A stretch of DNA of 64,000 nucleotides from assembly GCF_003173575.1 (NCBI RefSeq), contig NZ_QGNY01000004.1, positions 62,001-126,000 of the forward strand, in the 5' to 3' direction. The notes under the pieces were generated by a model. That model saw only the letters and a program-made list of their open reading frames with translations, searched no databases and had not been told where the DNA came from. This stretch comes from Pedobacter paludis. Lineage in GTDB: Bacteria; Bacteroidota; Bacteroidia; Sphingobacteriales; Sphingobacteriaceae. The translations under genes were made by a program, and so were the position numbers. Of the stretch, positions 50,669 through 58,100 are shown one piece after another. Each line of letters opens with the position of its first letter. Position 1 is the first letter of the stretch.

Positions 50669-51259
50669 ATGATCGGAATAATAAATTACGGCGCTGGAAA
50701 TATTTTCTCTTTAACCGCAGCCTTAGACCGTTTGAGTGTTTCTTATGGCATGGTAAATACAGAAGCTGATTTGGATAAATATAGCCATATCATTATTCCT
50801 GGTGTTGGACATGCAGGCTCAGCAATGGAAAAGCTGACAGCTACCGGATTGGTAAATGCAATTAAAGCGCTAAAAAAACCTGTTTTGGGTATTTGCGTCG
50901 GTATGCAATTAATTACTGAGCACTCAGAAGAAGGAGATGCGAAGCTATTGGATATCGTTCCTGTAAAAACCAAAAAATTCGATAAAACGCTGAATATCAA
51001 AATCCCACACATGGGCTGGAATGCCGTTCAGCATAAAAACAATTCTTTATTTACATCTGTTGATGAAAATGAGCAATTTTACTTTGTTCATTCTTACTTT
51101 ATTGAATATAACCCTACTTTTGACATCGCCTCTGCCAATTACGGATTAAAGTTTTCGGCAGCGGTACAAAAAGACAACTTTTATGGCGTTCAGTTCCACC
51201 CAGAAAAATCGGGCAGGGCTGGCGAACAGATATTAAAAAATTTTTCAAACTTGAGTTAA
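50669..51259 (+). CDS. hisH: Imidazole glycerol phosphate synthase, glutaminase subunit
   Basis: A class I glutamine amidotransferase that supplies ammonia to HisF. The N terminus GIINYGAGNIFSLTAALDRL, the nucleophile Cys in LGICVGMQL, and the His/Glu pair in VQFHPEKSGRAG are present. At 196 residues it is normal. It works in complex with HisF, two genes further on. Confidence 0.95.
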   Translation: MIGIINYGAGNIFSLTAALDRLSVSYGMVNTEADLDKYSHIIIPGVGHAGSAMEKLTATGLVNAIKALKKPVLGICVGMQLITEHSEEGDAKLLDIVPVKTKKFDKTLNIKIPHMGWNAVQHKNNSLFTSVDENEQFYFVHSYFIEYNPTFDIASANYGLKFSAAVQKDNFYGVQFHPEKSGRAGEQILKNFSNLS

Positions 51260-51324
51260 TGAGGTGTTAGTGTGTAGACACAAAACTTTTTCACTTTCAA
51301 CTCTTAACTTTTAACTTAAAAAAA

Positions 51325-52074
51325 ATGTACATAATTCCTGCTATTGATATTTTGGATGGAAAGGTTGTTCGTCTCCGTGAGGGCGATTATAACCAAAAAA
51401 CTGAGTACGATGTTTCTATCGCCGAAATGATAGAAAAATACCGCTCAAACGGAACAGATTTCATCCATATTATTGATTTAAATGGCGCCAAAGGTGATTT
51501 CAGTAATCAAAAATCGCTTTTTGAAATCATAAAAAAAACTGAGATGAAAGTGCAGTATGGTGGTGGAATTAGAACGATTGAACAAGTGACGAATTTACTT
51601 GATGCAGGAATCCACCGTGTTATTGTAGGTACGCAAGCAATTACAAACCCTGATTTTTTACAAGAATTAAGTGAGGCTTTCGCTAAAAAAGATAACTATG
51701 CCAATAAAATAGTAATTGCCATTGATGTTTTGGATGAAGTAATTAAATATTCCGGCTGGATGGAAAGTTCGCCAATTAAATTAATGGATTATGTTGATAA
51801 ATGCCTTGCACTTGGATTTTTCCGTTTCTTGTGTACCGATATCAGCAAAGATGGAAAGTTGGGCGGTGCAGCGGTAGAGTTATACAAAAAACTATTGGAG
51901 CACTCGCCAATGATTAAATTAATTGCCTCTGGTGGCGTAAGTTCTATGGATGATATTCATGAACTGGCCAAATACCCAATTAGAAGCGTTGTAGTTGGAA
52001 AAGCGATTTATGAAGATAGAATTACCATTGAAGAAATAAAAGATTGGAATTTGAAGATGTTGAGTTCGATTTAA
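51325..52074 (+). CDS. hisA: Phosphoribosylformimino-AICAR ribotide isomerase
   Basis: A (beta/alpha)8 barrel that isomerises ProFAR to PRFAR. YIIPAIDILDGKVVRLREGD at the start carries the catalytic Asp; VQYGGGIRT, the second-half CTDISKDGKLGGA and the phosphate site LIASGGVSS follow. At 249 residues it is complete. It lies between hisH and hisF; the downstream spacer holds two REP-like hairpins. Confidence 0.95.
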   Translation: MYIIPAIDILDGKVVRLREGDYNQKTEYDVSIAEMIEKYRSNGTDFIHIIDLNGAKGDFSNQKSLFEIIKKTEMKVQYGGGIRTIEQVTNLLDAGIHRVIVGTQAITNPDFLQELSEAFAKKDNYANKIVIAIDVLDEVIKYSGWMESSPIKLMDYVDKCLALGFFRFLCTDISKDGKLGGAAVELYKKLLEHSPMIKLIASGGVSSMDDIHELAKYPIRSVVVGKAIYEDRITIEEIKDWNLKMLSSI

Positions 52075-52082
52075 ATTCTTTC

Positions 52083-52141
52083 TGTCATTCTGACGCAGGA
52101 AGAATCTATTTGAATGAGATTCTTCGTTCCTTAGGATGACA
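52083..52141 (+). repeat. REP-like hairpin after hisA
   Basis: TGTCATTCTGACGCAGGAAG at the left and CTTCGTTCCTTAGGATGACA at the right pair imperfectly, with AGAATCT and AGATTCT arms nearer the loop. It is the first of two hairpins in the hisA-hisF spacer. Confidence 0.75.
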
Positions 52142-52171
52142 AATAATTTAAATAGAATTTTTAAACAAACT

Positions 52172-52250
52172 CGTCATTGCGAGGCACGAAGCAATCCTAC
52201 TACGGTAGCTAACTATACGCATTAAGATTGCTTCGTGCCTCGCAATGACG
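52172..52250 (+). repeat. REP-like hairpin with 25-bp perfect stem, before hisF
   Basis: Positions 52172-52196 and 52226-52250 are exact inverted repeats over 25 bp (core GAGGCACGAAGCAATC), with a 29-base loop. The stem ends 13 bp before the hisF ATG, so it could sequester or insulate the translation start, or act in mRNA stability. Confidence 0.9.
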
Positions 52251-52263
52251 AAAACCCAAACAA

Positions 52264-53019
52264 ATGTTATCAAAAAGAATAATCCCCTGTTTAGACGTTA
52301 AAGACGGTCGCACGGTAAAAGGTGTAAACTTTGTTGATTTACGTGATGCTGGTGATCCTGTAGAGTTGGCTGCTCAATATGCGCAACAAGGCGCTGACGA
52401 ACTGGTTTTCTTAGACATTACAGCCACACACGAACGCCGTAAAACGATGATTGAAATGGTCAAATCAGTTGCCCGCCAACTGAATATTCCATTTACCATT
52501 GGTGGTGGCATAACCGAAATTGCAGATGCTGAAGCTTTATTAAATGCTGGAGCAGATAAAATCAGTATCAATTCCGCAGCAGTTAGAAATCCAAAATTAA
52601 TTGAGGAACTGGCGAAAGCTTTCGGCGTTCAGTTTGTGGTTTTAGCTGTCGACACTAAATTTGTTGATGGTAGAAACATGGTTCACTTAAACGGCGGCCG
52701 CTTAATTACTGAACTGGAAACAGAGAATTGGATTAAACAAGCAGAAGATTTAGGTGCAGGTGAAATTTTGCTAACTTCAATGGATCACGACGGAACTAAA
52801 GCAGGTTTTGACTGTGGTTTACTTGGCAAAGTAAATCAAATGATAAACATTCCGATTATTGCATCGGGCGGTGCAGGAAGCATGGAACATTTTACAGAAG
52901 TTTTTCAAAAAGCAAATGTAGATGCCGCCTTAGCGGCTTCGGTATTTCACTATGGAGAAATCTTGATACCAGATTTAAAACAGGAATTAAAACGGAATCA
53001 CATTCCGGTAAGGATCTAA
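52264..53019 (+). CDS. hisF: Imidazole glycerol phosphate synthase, cyclase subunit
   Basis: A (beta/alpha)8 barrel, homologous to HisA, forming imidazole glycerol phosphate and AICAR with ammonia from His[20 protein letters not shown] contains the catalytic Asp; [22 protein letters not shown] and [12 protein letters not shown] are conserved. At 251 residues it is complete. The ATG follows a strong REP-like hairpin by 13 bp. Confidence 0.96.
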   Translation: MLSKRIIPCLDVKDGRTVKGVNFVDLRDAGDPVELAAQYAQQGADELVFLDITATHERRKTMIEMVKSVARQLNIPFTIGGGITEIADAEALLNAGADKISINSAAVRNPKLIEELAKAFGVQFVVLAVDTKFVDGRNMVHLNGGRLITELETENWIKQAEDLGAGEILLTSMDHDGTKAGFDCGLLGKVNQMINIPIIASGGAGSMEHFTEVFQKANVDAALAASVFHYGEILIPDLKQELKRNHIPVRI

Positions 53020-53028
53020 TAATACACT

Positions 53029-53093
53029 CGTCATGTACGAGGCACGAAGCAGTCTTTCCTATGAAATAGATTGCTTCGTACCACGCAATGACG
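53029..53093 (+). repeat. REP-like hairpin between hisF and hisIE
   Basis: The left arm contains GAGGCACGAAGCAGTCT and the right arm AGATTGCTTCGTACCACG, with flanking CGTCAT and ATGACG. It ends 15 bp before the hisIE start, the same placement as the copy before hisF. Confidence 0.8.
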
Positions 53094-53108
53094 AAAACAT
53101 AATAAAAA

Positions 53109-53711
53109 ATGAATATCGATACATCAACCCTCGATTGGGATAAAACAGCTGGCCTACTCCCTGTAATTATTCAAGATTATAAAACCCTTGAAGTTTTAAT
53201 GCTGGGCTATATGAATGCCGAAGCTTTAACTAAAACCCAAGCAGAGGGCAAAGTAACTTTCTTTTCTCGCTCTAAAAATCGCCTTTGGACAAAAGGGGAA
53301 ACCAGCAATAACTTTCTTTACGTTAAGGAACTTTTTGTTGATTGCGATAACGACACCATTCTAATTAAAGCAGATGCCGTTGGACCAACTTGCCACACCG
53401 GAAGCCGAAGCTGTTTTAAAACAGAATTCAATCAAAATTTTATTTTTGAATTGGAAAACATCATTACAGATAGATATGAAAATCCAGTTGATGGCTCTTA
53501 CATCAATAAAATGCGCAATAAAGGTTTGAATAAAATTGCACAAAAAGTAGGAGAAGAAGGTGTTGAAACTGTAATTGCTGCATTAGCAGAAACTGAAGAG
53601 GATTTAATTGGAGAGGCTTCAGATCTTGTTTTTCATTTATTATTTTTATTGAAAGAGAAAGGCTTATCTATCCAGGATATTGCAAAAAAATTAGAAAGTA
53701 GACATAAGTAG
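53109..53711 (+). CDS. hisIE: Bifunctional phosphoribosyl-AMP cyclohydrolase/phosphoribosyl-ATP pyrophosphatase
   Basis: The second and third steps of histidine synthesis in one chain. HisI domain (residues 1-~115): GYMNAEALTKT, SRSKNRLWTKGETS, DCDNDTILIKADAVGPTCHT with the zinc cysteines. HisE domain (residues ~118-200): NKIAQKVGEEGVETVIAAL and EASDLVFHLLFLL. The order I then E matches the usual fusion. It is the last his gene of the operon. Confidence 0.95.
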   Translation: MNIDTSTLDWDKTAGLLPVIIQDYKTLEVLMLGYMNAEALTKTQAEGKVTFFSRSKNRLWTKGETSNNFLYVKELFVDCDNDTILIKADAVGPTCHTGSRSCFKTEFNQNFIFELENIITDRYENPVDGSYINKMRNKGLNKIAQKVGEEGVETVIAALAETEEDLIGEASDLVFHLLFLLKEKGLSIQDIAKKLESRHK

Positions 53712-53756
53712 TTACAGGTTACCAATTGTGAGTTACAGGTTAGATTTTTTAATATA

Positions 53757-54125
53757 ATGATAGATACACTTAAGATCATTTTAAATTCTAAAACTAAAAT
53801 TTGGCATTTACTTTTAGTTTTCACAGTCTCTACCTTAACTTGTTATTTCTTATATATTTTAATCATTCCCCTTATTTATTGGGGTGCTTACGGAGAAGGT
53901 GCTGAGTCGGAAAGAATTGAGGCTTTACCTATTAATTTATTTATTGGCGAATGGGCTGCTCTAATTTTTGTTGTTTTGGCTTTATTTATTTTAACATGGA
54001 TTAATCTCAAGAAAGATAGAACTAATAAAGCAAAATCATTTTTACTAACATTATTCATTTTGATACTATTATATCTATTCAGAAAGCCAATTATTGATTT
54101 ATTAATTGAATTGAGAATATTCTAA
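53757..54125 (+). CDS. Small membrane protein, hypothetical
   Basis: A 122-residue protein with three hydrophobic segments (WHLLLVFTVSTLTCYFLYIL, WAALIFVVLALFILTW, FLLTLFILILLYLF). No family is recognised. The spacer after hisIE (45 bp) holds a short direct repeat, GTTACAGGTTA, twice. It might be transcribed with the his operon, but nothing links it to histidine synthesis. Confidence 0.6.
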   Translation: MIDTLKIILNSKTKIWHLLLVFTVSTLTCYFLYILIIPLIYWGAYGEGAESERIEALPINLFIGEWAALIFVVLALFILTWINLKKDRTNKAKSFLLTLFILILLYLFRKPIIDLLIELRIF

Positions 54126-54155
54126 TCTTTAATCCCCCAATAGCTTAATTTTAAA

Positions 54156-55055
54156 ATGCTTAAACACCTACAAACCTTTTCCGGCCATCAAAATCCTGTT
54201 TATGCATTAGCCAATTCGGATAAGGATGGAATCTTTTTTAGCGCAGGGAACGATAAAGGAGTAGTAGAATGGTCGTTGAAGAAGATGGCCTTTGTAATGG
54301 TTAAACTGCCTGTACAAAGTTCAGTATATTGTCTACACAATTATAATAATCAACTGTTTATCGGAGAAAGAAGTGGTGCTTTTAGTGTTTATGATTTTAT
54401 CGAGCAAAAAGTTATTGCAAGAATTAATGCGCATGCCAAACCCATCTTCAATATTCAAACCGTTACTAGTAAAAACGAACTTTTAACTACAGGCGAAGAT
54501 GGTTCTGTAGCCGTTTGGTCGCTTAAGGATTTTTCTGAAATTTATCGTTTTCAAGTGGCTTATGATACGGTTAGGGCCATTGCGATTTCCCCCGATCAAA
54601 CCGAAGCTGCTTTTGGATGTAAGGATCATTTAATAAGAATTTATAATCTAAATGACTACAGTTTGAAACTCTCTTTAGAGGGTCATTCACTACCCGTTAC
54701 CTCTTTGGCTTATCATCCTGAAAAGAATTATCTAATTTCCGGAAGTAGAGATGCGCAATTGAAAATATGGGACTTGCCAGGTTATGAACTTCGGGAAACC
54801 ATTCCGGCCCATATGTTTACGGTATATGATATTGCCTTCCATCCTACCAAGCCCTACTTTGCTACAAGCAGTCAGGATAAAAGCATTAAACTTTGGGATG
54901 CCGAAAACTTTAAACTCTATAAAATCTTGAGTTTAGAAAAGATAGGAATCGGCCATACTCATTCCATAAACAAAATTATCTGGAGTAATGACGGTAAGTA
55001 TTTAATTTCCACTGGTGATGATAGGCAAGTGATGGTTTGGGAGATGGAAGGTTAG
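54156..55055 (+). CDS. WD40-repeat protein
   Basis: A 299-residue seven-bladed propeller. Repeats end in recurring WD-like words: VAVWSLKDF, LKIWDLPGY, IKLWDAENF, VMVWEMEG, with GHQ/SGH-like and SRDAQ turns between. Such proteins serve as interaction platforms; bacterial functions are mostly unknown. It begins 30 bp after the small membrane protein. It has no signal peptide, so it is cytoplasmic. A REP-like copy lies 9 bp past its stop. Confidence 0.88.
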   Translation: MLKHLQTFSGHQNPVYALANSDKDGIFFSAGNDKGVVEWSLKKMAFVMVKLPVQSSVYCLHNYNNQLFIGERSGAFSVYDFIEQKVIARINAHAKPIFNIQTVTSKNELLTTGEDGSVAVWSLKDFSEIYRFQVAYDTVRAIAISPDQTEAAFGCKDHLIRIYNLNDYSLKLSLEGHSLPVTSLAYHPEKNYLISGSRDAQLKIWDLPGYELRETIPAHMFTVYDIAFHPTKPYFATSSQDKSIKLWDAENFKLYKILSLEKIGIGHTHSINKIIWSNDGKYLISTGDDRQVMVWEMEG

Positions 55056-55063
55056 AATTTTTT

Positions 55064-55135
55064 CGTCATTGCGAGGCACGAAGCAATCTTAATGCACAAA
55101 GTAATAAAAAAGACTAGATTAGTAAGATTGCTTTC
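55064..55135 (+). repeat. REP-like repeat, degenerate right arm
   Basis: The left arm is intact (CGTCATTGCGAGGCACGAAG), the right arm only AGATTGCTTTC. It lies between the WD40 gene and the convergent alpha-2-macroglobulin gene. Confidence 0.6.
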
Positions 55136-55191
55136 ACTCCCTATGAAAAATCGGAGACTGCAAGAACGAAAGGTTTAAAATGACCAAATTT

Positions 55192-58100
55192 CTAATTTAT
55201 CCCAACCCTCTTCATTCCTTCTCTACCATAAAATACCGGAAAGTACATCATTTCGGCCTTTGCAGGATTTAAAATATAAGAACCTGTATATCTAGGCATT
55301 AAGTCAATTTCAAAAGCATATTTTCCTTGTTTTAGCTTTGTACAAAATATGGATGTTTTGTTTTTAAAGTATTCTCTGTGGGTTTCTACTCCCCAAAAAT
55401 TCTGGACTTTGTTTTCGTAAGAACATCCTGCAGGGATAGGAATTTCTATCATTACATAATCGGCATCGGCTTTAACTTCTACTTCAACTTTTAATTTTGC
55501 AAAAGTTCCGGCTTTTAATTTATTTACAACTATTCCATTTTGCACTAAACTAGAATTAACTTTAAAATCCTTCTCAACTTTTTGTGGCTTTGCATTTTGA
55601 AATTGCTGATAAGCCGTAAAATAAACCGTCATTTTTCCTGATTTTTCAATTTTTAAATCAACAGGATTATCAATGGTTTTATCAAAAGGAAATTGAGTTA
55701 CCGTTTGCTCGTTTATTTTAATTGAGGCAGGTTCATTCTTTTTATTTCCCGCAATTAGCTCCGGCAAAATGGCTTCTAAAATTAGTGAAGCCTCATACGT
55801 ATTTCTCCATTGCCCATCTTTACGTTGCTCTAAAAAGTATAAAGAAATTTTCTCCAATTCGTTTTCATAACCGCCTGCATTCTTCAATAGTTTATAAGCG
55901 AGCAGGGTATTTTGAATACTATTATCCCAGAAACGGATATTTTCTTCGCCCCAATAAATGCTACCAAACATGGTCTGCTTTTTGAGTTTAAGTAAGTCAT
56001 TTAAATTGATTTTAATTCCTGCAGTCTGTTTGAGCAACATCATTTCCAATATTGAATAGGTGCTTTTGTATGTTATTCTATTTTTGACAGCCAAAAGTTC
56101 ATGAGATATATTTTCGTCTCGTTTCCGTTCTTTATCTAATTCCTGTTTTTCAAAAGCCAATATCCAAGCTTTAAAGTCGTATTTTTCATCTAATAATTTC
56201 AAAAGCTTTATAGTTTCGAGCTGACTGTAATTAGGACTTTCTTGCATTTTAGCAATTAAGTAATTTCTCAAAACTTCTTTATTAAGTTCAACTTTATAAC
56301 CCTGTTTTTCTGCCAATAAGAGCGCTTCCAAAACATGTAAGCTAATCCAGATTTCTTCGTTACTATTTTGCCACCAACCCCAGGTACCTTGTGGGTTTTT
56401 AGTTTGGTAGAGTTTCTTTAAAATAAAATTGATATCCTTTTCATGCGTAAAAGCTTGGTCTAAATACTTTCGAAGCTGTTTTTCTAGCAATAACGATTTC
56501 AATTTCGAAGCCAATTGCTCATTACATAAATATTCATAATTACGTAATTGGGTCATTTCATCCAACAATACCGGAAAAATGGATGCCTCGGCTCTTACTG
56601 TAATTTTGCCCAATTGTTTATCGAAGCTATAATTGATGGTAGTATCCTTGAGTAAGGCAGAAAAATATCCCTTGGTTTCTTTCACACCTGCTTCAAATAC
56701 CGGTATTTTTCTTCTTTCTCCATCGAAATAGCCATTTTCTTGTGTTAAAGTATATTCAAAATTTAAGCTATCTTTTGATGTTACGGTAATACCAACTGTA
56801 TCAATGTAAGAGTTTTTGAATTTTACATTGCTATTTCTTAACTCCTTGCCGTTGTAAATAAATTTCCGAACACCGGTTTCTTCAATTGGTGTATAATTCA
56901 TCAATTTGCCAATTACGTCTATGCTATCGCCCTGTGTGGCAAAAAGTGGCGATACAAAATTAGCACTAAGCGATTTGAAAGATTTAATACTTCCTTCCGT
57001 ATAACCTGTCTGCTTATTCCCATTCATTGCCATTACACGAGTATTCCATTTTGTAATATCATCTGGAAATTTCACAGTAAACCTGGCCACGCCATTTTCG
57101 TCTGTAATTAATTTTGGTTGCCAAAAACCTTCATCATTAAAATTGGTCCGCATGGTTTGTTGCTGTGCAACCGGCTCTCCGGCAAGGTTGGTTGCCAAAT
57201 TCCCTTTTTTACTTTTAATGATAATTACTCCGTTTGCTGCTCTAGCCCCATAAATAGCAGTTGCACTGGCATCTTTAAGGATAGTAATTTCTTTTACCAA
57301 ATCTTTATCCAATGCGCTAATATCGCCATCGAAAGGCAATCCATCTACTATAATTAATGGTTTCTGATTGGCAGGCAATGAGCTTGTACCTCTTACCATT
57401 ACCACTTCCTGAAGTTCCACCCCGGCAGATTTACCTTGCAGCGAATAGCTTAATTCTCTTGAGGTTATGGTTGTCGTGCTATATGCCGTACTTACTTTAC
57501 CTCGAACAACTTCTTCTTCAACATCCTCAACCCTTCTTTTTTTATAACTAATAGGCTTTAATTTTATATCGCCAACATTGCCTTGTATAATATCAATGGC
57601 TTGACTATAAAAATTATACGCTTTAGCTGTTATTTTTATTTTGCCTTTTTCGGGAGTTTTTAGTGTAAAAAACCCTTTTGCATCGCTGATTGCAGAAACA
57701 TCTAATCCTACAATTTGTATAGAAGCATTTGCCAATGGTTTACCATCCTCATCTGAAAGTATTCGACCCTGCAAGGTGTTCGTAAGTTCTTTTTTATCAA
57801 ATAAATAATGGTTAAAAAAAGTTTGGATTTTTTCTGAAATATCGGTTCCTCCCTCGCCACTATAATATCCTACTTTGGGAGTATACTTAATCAAACTATC
57901 TAATTTTTTACTAAAGACATCAGCCTCTGCAATTTTAAAGCTATTCCATTTATAATAATTTGAACCATTTGCCATTACACTAATGGTATCTGCAATAAAA
58001 TAACTGTTATCTTTTAATAGAAATAAGATTTTGTATCTGCCACTTTCTAATACATCGGTATTGATATTGCCTGTATAAATGCGTAGATAATTGGCTTGAT

